A program made the translations under genes and the position numbers. Below are positions 15,879 through 25,077 of a stretch of 64,000 bases of DNA, piece after piece (the first letter of the stretch is position 1; the number at the start of each line of letters is the position of its first letter). Origin of the DNA: Kribbella steppae. Lineage in GTDB: Bacteria > Actinomycetota > Actinomycetes > Propionibacteriales > Kribbellaceae. The stretch spans positions 124,001-188,000 of the forward strand of contig NZ_SLWN01000008.1 in the NCBI RefSeq assembly GCF_004342025.1, in the 5' to 3' direction. The notes under the pieces are model-generated. The model made no database searches and had not been told where the DNA came from. It worked only from the letters and a program-made list of their open reading frames with translations.

Positions 15879-17488
15879 TACTCGTCAACTCCCGTTCGGG
15901 CGACCACCCGGGTGGTCGGGTCGGGCGGCGGCAACATGGTCGGGTCGTCGAGGCTGTACTCCTCGACCACCTCCTCCGATCCGTCGGCGGCCACCTCGAC
16001 CTTCAGCGGCGTGCCGTCGACACCGGTCTTCCACAGCTTGTTCGTGTCGTTGATCTCGCGCTCGACCGAGGTGAGCCCGACATGCACCGGGATCCCCGGG
16101 CGACCACCGACCTTGACCAGGAAGTTGCCCCGGCCGGGTGGCGCGGCCTCCTCGCCGGTGGCCGGGTCCCAGGCGGGCGGGTCCTGCCAGCCGATGAGCA
16201 TGTTCTGCTCCTCCTCGGACATCGGCACGACCTCGCTCAGGTTCTCCATCTCGGCCCGCGGCAGGCCGCCGCAGATGACCATGCCGGAGCGCTCGACGAA
16301 GCCCTTGGCCTTCATCCGGTCCTCGGGGTGCTCGAGCGCCAGCAGGTCGGACATGGTGTGCGAGATCATCGCCATGCCGACACCACGCTGACGGTTCAGC
16401 CGGGTCAGCGCGTCGACGCGGTCGACCAGACCACGACCGGCGCGCAGCACCCGCCACAGCTCGTCGAGGATGACGAAGTAGTGCCGCCGCGGCTCCAGGC
16501 CGGCGTCCGCGAGCGCCTGCGAGACGGCGACCGCGCCGAAGCCGTACGACCAGCAGGCCAGCAGTACGGCGGCCTGCAGGTTGGTCTCGGAGTCGTCGAT
16601 GTTGGACACGTCGAACACGACCGGACGGTCCATCTGCATCGGGTTGTCGGTCTGCTCGGAGAAGATCTCGCCCAGCCGGCCACCGCCGACCAGACCGATC
16701 AGCGAGGCCTCGAGTCCTTCGGTGATCTGCCGGTACCGCTCCAGGCTGCCGCGGTCCAGCGCCACGTTGCGGACCCGGTCCGGCGCGTCCTGGACGACCC
16801 GGAGCAGGTCGCGCAGTACCGGCGTACCGCTGTGTCTCTCGTCGAGGACCTTGAGGGCCTCGTCGATGATGGTCTCCTCGCGGTCCGTCGGCGGGGCCGA
16901 GCGCATGATCGAGATCAGCGCGGAAACCATCGTCTGCCGGCGGCCGTGCGCGTCCGCCTGGATCGCCTGCCGGGCGCTGCCGGTGAGCCGGAGCGCGGCC
17001 TGCCGCGACTCGCCAGGGTCGAGCACGTTCAGGTGCCCGCGGCCGCGGCCGAGCTGGATGACCTGGCCGCCGAGCGCCTCGATCAGGTCCTTGTAGTCAG
17101 GCTTGAGGTCGCCGAGCACCAGCGGCTGGATGCCGTACCCGGCCAGGCCGAGCGCCATCCGCCGGGTGATCGTCGACTTGCCCAGACCGGGCTTGCCGAG
17201 GACGAACATCGACGGGTTGGAGATCAGCTTCGCGCGCATGAACCAGCTGATCGGATCGCAGCACATGGTCGCGCCGGACAGGATGTTGCGGCCGATAGGT
17301 ACGCCGACCATCGGGCTGCCGGTGCCGGCCGCGAACGGCCACATCCCGCAGACCTGGACCGTCGTACCGCGCCATTCGGCCGGCGCCTGGACGTACGTCG
17401 AGTAGCCGCCACCCATCCCCGGCCAGCCGCGCGGCATCGGCCGCTTGCCACCGCGGCTCGGGTCGACCGGCTTCTTCTTCTTGCTCAT
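15878..17488 (-). CDS. VirB4/TraC-like secretion ATPase
   Basis: 536 residues with Walker A GKPGLGKST (98-106), Walker B YFVILDELWR (337-346), and a later SHTMSDL motif like the conserved region of VirB4-type ATPases. It is shorter than standard VirB4 (about 800) because it lacks most of the N-terminal domain; in actinobacteria that part is commonly supplied by a separate SCO6880-like protein, which is encoded right upstream. It probably powers assembly of the channel at the inner face of the membrane. Confidence 0.85.
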   Translation of the reverse strand: MSKKKKPVDPSRGGKRPMPRGWPGMGGGYSTYVQAPAEWRGTTVQVCGMWPFAAGTGSPMVGVPIGRNILSGATMCCDPISWFMRAKLISNPSMFVLGKPGLGKSTITRRMALGLAGYGIQPLVLGDLKPDYKDLIEALGGQVIQLGRGRGHLNVLDPGESRQAALRLTGSARQAIQADAHGRRQTMVSALISIMRSAPPTDREETIIDEALKVLDERHSGTPVLRDLLRVVQDAPDRVRNVALDRGSLERYRQITEGLEASLIGLVGGGRLGEIFSEQTDNPMQMDRPVVFDVSNIDDSETNLQAAVLLACWSYGFGAVAVSQALADAGLEPRRHYFVILDELWRVLRAGRGLVDRVDALTRLNRQRGVGMAMISHTMSDLLALEHPEDRMKAKGFVERSGMVICGGLPRAEMENLSEVVPMSEEEQNMLIGWQDPPAWDPATGEEAAPPGRGNFLVKVGGRPGIPVHVGLTSVEREINDTNKLWKTGVDGTPLKVEVAADGSEEVVEEYSLDDPTMLPPPDPTTRVVARTGVDE

Positions 17489-17504
17489 CGGGACTCCCCA
17501 GCGG

Positions 17505-19013
17505 TCATAGCGCTTCCCGCAGACCCGCCGGCACCGACAGGTGGCTCTGCAGTACGACGCCCAGCGGCAGCGCGGCCACGAACGCGGAGTCCTGCGATCC
17601 GTACGCCGGACGGAGCAGGATGCGTGCGGTCGCGCCCAGGTTGTCGATGGCGGCGATCATGTCCGGGAGTTGCTCGACCGACATCACCGTGCCGGTGACC
17701 ACCATGCCGAAGTTGACCAGGCCGGCGCCCCGGGCTTCCTCCTGGGCGGTCCGGTCGGCAGCTCGGGCCTCGGCCATCGTCCGGGCCGTCGGACGGCTCG
17801 ACGTGGTGGCGCGGAAGGACGCGTTGCGCTTGTCGGCCTCCACCATCCGGGCCGAGGTCGCCGCGTCCAGCGGACGGTAGAGCAACGTGACCCGCTTGCG
17901 GTCGACGTCGGCGTGCGGCGCGACCAGCTGGGACAGCACCGAGGAGAACACCTCACCACGCGGCGCCTGGCTCATCTGCCACGTCACGGACCATGCGGAG
18001 TCGTGCCGGTACTTGTCCCAGAACGACTGCGCGCCGGCCGGACCGACATCGGTCCACTGCAGCTCCGGCGCCATCCCCTGGCTGCGTGCCTCGTCGATCA
18101 GTACGGCCGACGCCGGGTCGTACGCGATGCGCACGGTCTCGCAGAGCTCCTGTGCGGTGACCGGCCGGGCCGCACCCGCACCGGTCGCGTTCAGGCTCTG
18201 CGTGAGCGCGGGCAGGCGGGACGCGAGCTCGCGGCCCATGTCCTCTTCCTTACGTCGCTTGCCGTTGCGGTCGGTGCCCTTGAAGGTCAGCGCGACGCGG
18301 GCCGCGACGAGGGCCGAGCCCTCCGGGTACGTCTGCACGACCTCGGTCAGCATCGCCCGGGCGATCGCCGGCGTACCGTCCTGCATGTTGTTGCCGACCT
18401 CACGGCGCAGCCGGATGCCGGTGTCGGGCGCGCTCTCGACCGTCACCGAGGCGGCCACGATCCCGGGCTCGTGGCCGAGCGACGCGAGCCACTGACCCCA
18501 GTGCGCGACCCACACGTCCACCTGCTCCTCGTCGACCAGCGAGGCGCCGTCGGGCTCGGCGTTGATGACCACGGTGAAGTGCCGGGTGCTCGGGTAGTAC
18601 AGCAGCGCGAAGGGCCGGCCGTACGAGTCCTTGAACTCGCTCAGCTGGGACGCGGCGGCCAGGCCGGGGAGCTGGAACTTGCCCCAGGCGGTCCGTCCGA
18701 GCGGACCGGAACGGTAGATGTTGTGCTTCGCCATCTTTGCTCGTTGCCATCCAATGCGGGTCGATAGCCGTTGCAGCGCGGACTGCCCGTGTTTGTCCTT
18801 CGTCATCAGCATCAGCAGGCAGGCGCCGACGATCAGCAGGGTGACGACCGAGGCCATCAGGCCGCCCGCCATCGTGGCCAGGACGGTGATGAACAGACCG
18901 CCCATCATGATCGCGGTGCCGAGGGTGCCCAGGCCCGCGAGCCCCGCTGACGCGGGCTGTCGCCAGTTGCCGTAGGTGCGCGGGGCGCTTCGTACGTTGT
19001 CAGCCGCTGCCAC
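17505..19013 (-). CDS. SCO6880-like membrane protein of the secretion-like machine
   Basis: 502 residues. Two close transmembrane segments (about 28-75) precede a long cytoplasmic part without ATPase motifs. The pattern matches the SCO6880/PrgI-type proteins that accompany truncated VirB4 ATPases in actinobacterial conjugation loci and stand in for VirB3 plus the VirB4 N-terminal domain. GTG 19013 is chosen; it overlaps the upstream gene by 14 bases. The open frame further upstream runs antiphase through the Gly-rich tail of that gene and is not coding. Confidence 0.82.
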   Translation of the reverse strand: MAAADNVRSAPRTYGNWRQPASAGLAGLGTLGTAIMMGGLFITVLATMAGGLMASVVTLLIVGACLLMLMTKDKHGQSALQRLSTRIGWQRAKMAKHNIYRSGPLGRTAWGKFQLPGLAAASQLSEFKDSYGRPFALLYYPSTRHFTVVINAEPDGASLVDEEQVDVWVAHWGQWLASLGHEPGIVAASVTVESAPDTGIRLRREVGNNMQDGTPAIARAMLTEVVQTYPEGSALVAARVALTFKGTDRNGKRRKEEDMGRELASRLPALTQSLNATGAGAARPVTAQELCETVRIAYDPASAVLIDEARSQGMAPELQWTDVGPAGAQSFWDKYRHDSAWSVTWQMSQAPRGEVFSSVLSQLVAPHADVDRKRVTLLYRPLDAATSARMVEADKRNASFRATTSSRPTARTMAEARAADRTAQEEARGAGLVNFGMVVTGTVMSVEQLPDMIAAIDNLGATARILLRPAYGSQDSAFVAALPLGVVLQSHLSVPAGLREAL

Positions 19014-20637
19014 GTGGTCCGTCCGAGTCTCGTTGGTTGTCCCGGCGGGACTGGTCGTCCTGGTACTGCAAGTTCTGCCGTTGCTGTGCTCGTGCTCGAT
19101 CGTTGTCGCGGCTCGTATCGCGGGCCGAGCCGCCACTGCCGGACGGGCCGCCTCCGCCTCCGCCGCCTCCGCCACCGCCACCGCCGGAGCCGTCGTCGGA
19201 GCCGTCGCCGATGGTCTCGGACGTAACAGTCTGGGCGGCCTGCTTGGTCGCGTCGTAAGCCATCTTGGCCCCGACCACCACAGCAGCAGCCGGCCCGGCC
19301 GCCGCGGCACCACCGGCCGCCGCCGCACCACCACCAGCCGCAGCACCACCGCCGGCAGCCGCACCACCGCCGGCAGCGGCACCTCCGCCACCACCGGCCG
19401 CCGCCGCGGCACCACCGCCACCACCGCCACCGGCTGCCGCGGCACCGCCACCACCACCGCCACCACCTGCGCCTGCCGCGCCTTGGCCGCCGCCACCAGC
19501 ACCGCCGCCGCCACCGCCACTACCGCTCTGCTGAGTGGCGCGCCCTACGTTCTGGGCGCCGCTCGGGCCTTGGCCGCCGCCGTCACCGCCGCCCTGGTCG
19601 GCCCCTTGCTGAGCCTTGTCGGCGAGCTTGTCCATGCCGACCATCTTGGCCGCGATCATGCCGGCCCCGGCCGAACCCGCGGTCGCGCCGACCATCGGGA
19701 CCAGGAACCGCATCAGCGCGGGCAGCGCGAACAGGGCGAGCACCAGCATGGTGAGGCCGGTGACCATGTTCATCACCTGCGTCGCCACCGGCTCGTCGGT
19801 GTTGTTGAAGTCCAGCCCCTGGCCGTTGTTCGAGGTGAGTCTGATCGCGGTCGCGTAGACGATCGCGGCCACCGGTTTGTAGAGGATGAAGGCGAGCAGC
19901 CAGGACAGGATCCGCTTGAACCAGGTCCGGCCCATCTCGGTGTTGGTCGCCGCGGCCGCGATCGGCAGCACGCCGAGCAGCAGGATCAGCATCGCGCTGC
20001 GCACCACCATCAGCACGATCTGGATCACGCCGGCGACGATGGTGAGGATGCCGATGGTGATCGCGAGGCCGATGCCGATCGGACCGACGGTCGCGGACAG
20101 GCCGAGCATCGCGGTCATCGTCTCGCCGAAACTCGTGCCGCCGCCGTTGCCTATCCCGCAGCGCCAGCCTTCGCCGGAGTCGCTCAGCGCGGTGGTGACG
20201 ATGCAGTCGGAGAACTTGTCGCCGAACTCGATCAGTGCCTGTGCGACCCCGACCGCCAGCGCCGACGCGATCGCCAGCGTGACCAGCGACCGGAGGATGT
20301 CCCGGGCTCCGTCACCGCGCTGGCTCCACGCCATCTGCATCGCGCCGATCAGCAGGCCGATCACGGCGATGAAGACGGCGATGTACTGGGTGTGGTCCCA
20401 GATCCAGCCGACCGTGTCGTTGGCCGGCGTCCCGTTCCCATTGCCGACGTCCGGTGTGTCGACGTACACCCAGAAGGTGCCGATGGTGCCCATCACCAGC
20501 GTGACTGCCTTGGAGACGGCATCGAGAATCGGCTGGAAGATCAAGTCGATCAATCCTTCGATCACGGGCGCGAGAACGGTACTGACGATCGCTTGCAGGC
20601 ACTCTTTCCAGCCGTCACTGCATCCGAGCGCGATCAT
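19000..20637 (-). CDS. VirB6/TrbL-like channel protein with long Gly/Ala-rich tail (copy B)
   Basis: 545 residues. Residues 1-330 hold about seven hydrophobic segments in the VirB6/TrbL style, with the MARILSW-type core ATNTEMGRTWFKRILSWLLAF and YKPVAAIVYATAI shared with the next gene upstream. Residues about 345-500 are nearly all Gly and Ala with short poly-Gly runs, followed by a charged, Gln/Arg/Asp-rich end. It probably forms the inner-membrane pore; the tail could reach the cytoplasm or the wall. It is separated by a single base from its paralogue. Confidence 0.82.
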   Translation of the reverse strand: MIALGCSDGWKECLQAIVSTVLAPVIEGLIDLIFQPILDAVSKAVTLVMGTIGTFWVYVDTPDVGNGNGTPANDTVGWIWDHTQYIAVFIAVIGLLIGAMQMAWSQRGDGARDILRSLVTLAIASALAVGVAQALIEFGDKFSDCIVTTALSDSGEGWRCGIGNGGGTSFGETMTAMLGLSATVGPIGIGLAITIGILTIVAGVIQIVLMVVRSAMLILLLGVLPIAAAATNTEMGRTWFKRILSWLLAFILYKPVAAIVYATAIRLTSNNGQGLDFNNTDEPVATQVMNMVTGLTMLVLALFALPALMRFLVPMVGATAGSAGAGMIAAKMVGMDKLADKAQQGADQGGGDGGGQGPSGAQNVGRATQQSGSGGGGGGAGGGGQGAAGAGGGGGGGGAAAAGGGGGGGAAAAAGGGGGAAAGGGAAAGGGAAAGGGAAAAGGAAAAGPAAAVVVGAKMAYDATKQAAQTVTSETIGDGSDDGSGGGGGGGGGGGGGPSGSGGSARDTSRDNDRARAQQRQNLQYQDDQSRRDNQRDSDGPRGSG

Positions 20638-20638
20638 G

Positions 20639-21541
20639 TCAGGACGTCCTCGGCGAGACGAAGCGGAGGATGGCGGGGAGCGAAACCACCGCGATGATCA
20701 TCATCGTCACGCCCATGATGACCTTGAGGGTCTGCGGCGTTCCCTCCGGAGCGCCTTCGGGCAGCTCCGGGCTCGCCATCAGCTTGATCGCGGTGGCGTA
20801 GATCAACGCCGCCACCGGTTTGTAGATGATGAACCCGGCCAGCCAGGCCAGGGCACGCTTGAACCACATCATGCCCATCTCGGTGTTCGTGGCCGCGGCG
20901 GTCAACGGGAGGATGCCGACCAGCAGCACGAGCATGCCGTACCGGACGATCATCAGCGCCAACTGGACGATCGCGGTGATCACCATCATGATGCCGACGA
21001 AGATCACCAGCGCCATCCCGAGCGCCTCACCGGTGTCCTTGAGCGGATCGGTCATCAGCTCGGCCAGTTTGTTGGCGAAGCCGCGATCGTCCGCCTCGAG
21101 CGCCTGACTGATGATCCAGGAGGAGAACTGGTCCGCGGCCGAGATCAGGATCGCCGCGAACGCCGCGCCCGAACTGGAGACGACCACCATGGTGAGCAGC
21201 GACCTGAGGATGTCGCGCACCGGTTCACCGCGGTGCGACACCGCCATCTGGATCGCGGAGGCGATCACGGCGATGGCCGCCACCGTGGCCAGGATGTAGT
21301 TGGTGTGGACCTGGATGAAACCGGCCGCGCCGCTGTTGTTGACCTCCGGGGTGTCGATCCAGACCCAGAGGAAGCCGACCGCCTTCATCACCGCCACGAC
21401 GGCCGCCACCACGACGTCCTTGATGGCGTCGAAGAGCAGGTTGAAGAAGGGACCGAAGGCCGCCTCGACAGCGTCGCCGAGGTACTGCTCGACGCAGTCG
21501 TCCCAGTCCCAGGGAGCCCAGGAACAGCCCAGGACGATCAT
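20639..21541 (-). CDS. VirB6/TrbL-like channel protein (copy A)
   Basis: 300 residues, about six transmembrane segments, collinear with the N-terminal 330 residues of the downstream gene: both have the Cys-containing start, a FWVY/LWVW-x-DTPEV segment, the R-D-I-L-R-S-L motif after the second helix and the ATNTEMG core. It lacks the Gly/Ala tail. A tandem duplication followed by divergence of the tail is likely. ATG 21541 shares a base with the preceding stop (TGATG), a coupled start; GTG 21544 is an alternative. Confidence 0.82.
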   Translation of the reverse strand: MIVLGCSWAPWDWDDCVEQYLGDAVEAAFGPFFNLLFDAIKDVVVAAVVAVMKAVGFLWVWIDTPEVNNSGAAGFIQVHTNYILATVAAIAVIASAIQMAVSHRGEPVRDILRSLLTMVVVSSSGAAFAAILISAADQFSSWIISQALEADDRGFANKLAELMTDPLKDTGEALGMALVIFVGIMMVITAIVQLALMIVRYGMLVLLVGILPLTAAATNTEMGMMWFKRALAWLAGFIIYKPVAALIYATAIKLMASPELPEGAPEGTPQTLKVIMGVTMMIIAVVSLPAILRFVSPRTS

Positions 21542-22401
21542 CACGCCCCCCTGAAGCCGACGTAGCCGTCCAGCGACTGCAGCAGATCAGGCTGGACGCT
21601 GCCGTTGAAGCTCCCGTCCTCCTGCAGGACGACCTTCCAGTCCCCTCGGAGCCAGGTCAGCGTGACCGGCAACGCCGCGACCTTCCGGTCGTCGAGCTGG
21701 ACGGCGATGTAGACGATCGCCCGGTCGGTCGTGTAGTCGATCACCTTGAAGGCGGTGAACTGCGCCACGTCACCCTCGTTGCGCGGCGTCCGGCTGACCC
21801 GGGCCTCGCTGATCGCCAGGTTCCGGCCCGGTCCGGGCGCGATCCGCGTCGCCAGCACGTCGTCGGTGAGCGCAGGGTTGCGGATCTGGCCCAGGGTGAC
21901 CATCGCCGCGAGGACGGCGCCGGTCGGGGAATGGGCGAAGCAGGAGCGCACACCGGTCCGGTCCATCACGGCCGGACCGCCCTCCTGCTGGAGCGGAATC
22001 AGCATGTCGGCCTCGAACTGCCAGCTGACCGCCGTCGGTGCCACCCGCGGGATCTTCTGGTTCGGGTTCTTGAGCTTGCATCCACCGGAGCCGGGCGTGG
22101 GCGGCCCGGACGGTGTCGGCGTGGAGGTTGACGTGGGTTCGTCCGTGGGCGTGGCGGGCGGCACGGACGGTTCGTCGGTGGGCTGTTCGGTCGGTACGAC
22201 GGCAGTCGGCGAGGTCGTCGGCTGCGTGGTCGGCGTACCCGTGTCCCGGGCGAAGAACCACACCAGCAGGCAGACGACGACAGCTCCGACCACGATCGCC
22301 GAGGCGATGAAACCGCGTTCCTGCCAGAAGACGCCGGTCGCATCGCCGTCGGCGTCGTCTCCCGCAGAACCGGAGCCGGAATCCCTGGTGAACAGTCCCA
22401 C
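21541..22401 (-). CDS. Membrane-anchored extracytoplasmic protein, possibly VirB8/TcpC-like
   Basis: 286 residues: a short charged cytoplasmic start, one transmembrane helix (about 31-51), a Thr/Pro/Ser-rich linker (55-105) and a soluble outer domain with a mixed alpha/beta pattern. The layout (one membrane span, flexible linker, NTF2-sized domain) and the operon position fit the VirB8/TcpC class of secretion-channel scaffold, but no residue-level motif proves it. GTG start. Confidence 0.7.
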   Translation of the reverse strand: MGLFTRDSGSGSAGDDADGDATGVFWQERGFIASAIVVGAVVVCLLVWFFARDTGTPTTQPTTSPTAVVPTEQPTDEPSVPPATPTDEPTSTSTPTPSGPPTPGSGGCKLKNPNQKIPRVAPTAVSWQFEADMLIPLQQEGGPAVMDRTGVRSCFAHSPTGAVLAAMVTLGQIRNPALTDDVLATRIAPGPGRNLAISEARVSRTPRNEGDVAQFTAFKVIDYTTDRAIVYIAVQLDDRKVAALPVTLTWLRGDWKVVLQEDGSFNGSVQPDLLQSLDGYVGFRGA

Positions 22402-22433
22402 AGCCGATCAGACTCCGCCGAAGGTGCGGGCGA

Positions 22434-22706
22434 TCACTTCAGCTGGTCGACGAGGGCCGTCGCCGAGCCGATCACGATGCAGGCCGCCAGGACCCAGCCC
22501 AGCCGGGCCGCGTGCTCGCCACCTTCACCGCGGCGCTGGCCGACGGCCATCATGGCTCCGGCGATCAGGATGCCGAGACCACAGATCACATACGCGATCA
22601 CCTTCACCCAGTTGACGACGCCTTCGAGCTTGTCCATGCCGGGCGGCTCGTCGTCGATCATCGGGATCAGGTTCGCGGCCTCGGAGATCAGGTGTACCAA
22701 CATCAT
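22434..22706 (-). CDS. Small two-helix membrane protein, VirB2/TrbC-like
   Basis: 90 residues with two hydrophobic segments (about 33-54 and 69-86) separated by a short charged loop (QRRGEGGEHAARL). This is the size and layout of VirB2/TrbC pilins of type IV systems. It begins the membrane part of the operon. Whether it is a pilin or a channel subunit cannot be told. Two in-frame ATGs open it. Confidence 0.7.
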   Translation of the reverse strand: MMLVHLISEAANLIPMIDDEPPGMDKLEGVVNWVKVIAYVICGLGILIAGAMMAVGQRRGEGGEHAARLGWVLAACIVIGSATALVDQLK

Positions 22707-22721
22707 CGCGGTGAATGCCTT

Positions 22722-23351
22722 TCAGTATGGGGCGGGGTAATCCGCAGGGTTTGACGCGCGAAGAGCGTAGATGGATTCAAGGACTTCGAAAACCTCGTCC
22801 GGGGTGTTGTCAGGAGTCGGTGCCTCCCCTCGACGCCACTCCTCGATCCACGGAATGTCCCACACTCTCGGCACACCACCGCCGACGATGTCGGCGAAGT
22901 CGTCGAGGACGCGGGGCAGCCGGCCGGGTGCGTCCGCGATCAGCACCAGACCGAGTACGGCGACCCCCTGCACCACTCCGGAGGCCCATTCGATCGCGGC
23001 CCGCTGGGCGGCCCGCAGACCCGACCCGTTGGTCCGGGCGACCAGGATCACCGGGGTCGGCACCGGCGGCGGCGGGATCGGCCAGCGATGGTTCGCCGCC
23101 CTGGTGCCCGGGAGCAACTGCGACATGGTCGTCTCGCCGGCGCCGCCGTGCACACCGACCCACCAGAGCGTGTCCGCCGCGGGGATGGCGAACTTGGGAA
23201 GTCGCTCGTCCTCGGCCGGCGCGGGGACGCCGTGCTGTGGTGCGGACGGGCCGCGCGGAGGCTGGTCCGGCGACTGCGGTGAGGGGCCTGGTGGCGGCTG
23301 CTGCGGACCCTGGGTCGACGACTGCTGCCGAGTCCACGGATTCTGCGTCAT
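22722..23351 (-). CDS. DUF6668-like P-loop-like protein, first gene of the secretion-like operon
   Basis: 209 residues: a Pro/Gln-rich disordered start (1-50), then a region with a ParA/MinD-like loop, HGGAGETT (68-75). Compared with the deviant Walker A (KGGxGKTT) the lysine is replaced by glutamate, so normal ATP binding is doubtful. Later strands (VLVARTNGSG, LGLVLIADAPG) resemble the P-loop fold. It has a GGAGG ribosome-binding site and heads the operon. Its link to DUF6668 is from memory of such operons. Confidence 0.7.
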   Translation of the reverse strand: MTQNPWTRQQSSTQGPQQPPPGPSPQSPDQPPRGPSAPQHGVPAPAEDERLPKFAIPAADTLWWVGVHGGAGETTMSQLLPGTRAANHRWPIPPPPVPTPVILVARTNGSGLRAAQRAAIEWASGVVQGVAVLGLVLIADAPGRLPRVLDDFADIVGGGVPRVWDIPWIEEWRRGEAPTPDNTPDEVFEVLESIYALRASNPADYPAPY

Positions 23352-23664
23352 GGCCCCTCCTCTCGCGGTGTGTCACAGGCTGTCGCCCACAGTATTCTCG
23401 CGCTTCCCAGGTGTACTTTCGTGACCCATCCACAGGCGAGGATGTTTCTACCCCCTTGTCGGGGTCAGTCGAGCCGTGGGCTCGCGTCGTCGGGCCTGCC
23501 CGGGCTCCAGACATGCCGTTGGTGCGCAGGACATGCTAATGGTCTACTTTGCCGGTGGCTCGGGTGGTGGCTCGGCGACGTAGCGGTCTGGACCACTGGT
23601 GACGGCGATGTCAGAGTCGGAGTCGGACGAGTGAGGAGTCTGGTGGCGGGGATGAGAGGTCGGC
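23352..23664. promoter_or_regulatory. Divergent promoter region between secretion-like operon and beta-propeller gene
   Basis: A 313-base gap. On the minus strand AATACT (about 23397-23392) is a candidate -10 about 40 bases before the operon start. On the plus side I see no convincing -10/-35 pair and no strong hairpin. No coding frame with actinobacterial codon bias is present. The operon and the propeller gene presumably share control here. Confidence 0.4.
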
Positions 23665-25077
23665 GTGGCTGAGAAGATCCCGTCCTGGCCCAAGGTGACG
23701 ATCCGGCTGTACGACGACCACAACGCCGAGGTGAAGATCGCCGGGCGTAGTCATCCGGTCAACCACCACGACCCCCGGCAGGCCGCGATCGCCCTGGTGA
23801 GCGAACGGGCCGGCCAGCTGGGCCGGCCGGTGAAGGCGACGGCGGTGGAGTCCGATGGCGCCTCCTGGCCGCTGATCATCCACCCGGACGGCCAGGTCGA
23901 GGCGATCGACACGGACGCCCGCGGGAAGAAGAAGGGCGAGGAGAAGCCGATCTGGCCGATCATCGTCGCGTTCGTCGTGGCCGGCGTACTGATCGCCGGG
24001 ACGGCGCTCTACCTGACCGTGTTCAGCGGCGGCGACGGCGTGGCCAAGCCGACCGCGTCACCGAAGCTGCCGTCGCTGCCCGAGCCGAAGGTCGTGCCGG
24101 ATCAGTTCTCCGCCCGGCCGGTGCCGCTCGGCTGGACGTCCAACGCGAGCTGGACGGTCGACATCGCGGAGCGGACGGTTCCCGCGGTGTCGCCGAACGG
24201 CACGGAGGTCGCCGTACTGACGCCGGACGACAAGATCGCGGTGTTCGACAGCAACGGCAAGGTGCTCTGGCAGGACAAGGTGCCGAACGACGCCGAGAGC
24301 CCGGTCTACACCACGATCGACTCCAAGCCGGTGCTCGCCGTGGTCTCCTCCGACACCTTGTACTACTGGGCCGGCGACGGCGCAGAGGCCACCGAGATCG
24401 AGTTGCCGGACTCGGCGAAGGTGCAGTTCTTCGGTACGTCGCCACTGGTGCAGATGGGTTCGGCCGGAGCCAGCGTGGTGTCCGGCGGCGAGCTCAAGAC
24501 GGTGCCGAACCAGCCGCGGTCGTCCACCATGCTTCTCGCCGAGGGCGACAAGGCACTGATGGCCCGCTACCAGGGTCCGCTGTACTGGAGCCAGCCGGGC
24601 AAGGACCTGGTCACGCTTGACCTCAAGCCACCCACGGGGGCCAAGGAGATCGATCATGTTGTCGCCGCGAGCCCCGGCCGCGCGCTGGTGCTGTGGAAGT
24701 CAGCGAAGACGACCGACCTGATCCCGGCGGTGCACTCGACCGCCGACGGCTCCCCCGTCGCCACCTGCCTGCCGGCGTCCAAAGGCGCTCTGGACACCTG
24801 GGACTGGGTCCCGGACACCGCCCGCAAGGTCGCGGCCTGGGGTGAGTGCCTGATCGACCTCAGCAACGGGAAGACGTTCTACCACGAGGGTTTCAAGCCG
24901 CAGTCGATCGCCGGCACGACGATCTACGGAACCGCCCGCGAAGGCCTGATCGCCACCACACCGGGCCGCGGTTCGTATCCCCTCCCCCAGGCCACTGCCC
25001 GCCCGTGGGGCCTGGCCGGCAGTCACGCGATCGTCGTCCACGATTCCGTCGTCTTCGCTTTGGACAAGAAGAAATGA
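23665..25077 (+). CDS. Membrane-anchored beta-propeller-like protein
   Basis: 470 residues: a cytoplasmic domain of about 90 residues, one transmembrane helix (about 97-119) and an extracytoplasmic part with repeated PQQ/WD-type strands (AVSPNGTEVAVLTPDDKIAV, DSNGKVLWQD), suggesting a propeller. It resembles surface proteins that sit beside type IV or VII secretion loci. It starts with GTG after GAGAGG and is coupled by ATGA to the next gene. It faces away from the secretion-like operon across their shared promoter region, so a link is likely but not shown. Confidence 0.7.
   Translation: MAEKIPSWPKVTIRLYDDHNAEVKIAGRSHPVNHHDPRQAAIALVSERAGQLGRPVKATAVESDGASWPLIIHPDGQVEAIDTDARGKKKGEEKPIWPIIVAFVVAGVLIAGTALYLTVFSGGDGVAKPTASPKLPSLPEPKVVPDQFSARPVPLGWTSNASWTVDIAERTVPAVSPNGTEVAVLTPDDKIAVFDSNGKVLWQDKVPNDAESPVYTTIDSKPVLAVVSSDTLYYWAGDGAEATEIELPDSAKVQFFGTSPLVQMGSAGASVVSGGELKTVPNQPRSSTMLLAEGDKALMARYQGPLYWSQPGKDLVTLDLKPPTGAKEIDHVVAASPGRALVLWKSAKTTDLIPAVHSTADGSPVATCLPASKGALDTWDWVPDTARKVAAWGECLIDLSNGKTFYHEGFKPQSIAGTTIYGTAREGLIATTPGRGSYPLPQATARPWGLAGSHAIVVHDSVVFALDKKK

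Noticed and set aside
19014..19520. N-terminal extension of the SCO6880-like frame (poly Val/Ala/Arg)
   Set aside because: It is an alternate frame of the Gly/Ala-rich tail of the VirB6-like gene; composition is that of a shadow frame and the GTG at 19013 fits the family.
19265..19534. Plus-strand Ala/Pro-rich frame opposite the VirB6-like tail
   Set aside because: Pure antisense of the Gly/Ala codons; low complexity without a start context.
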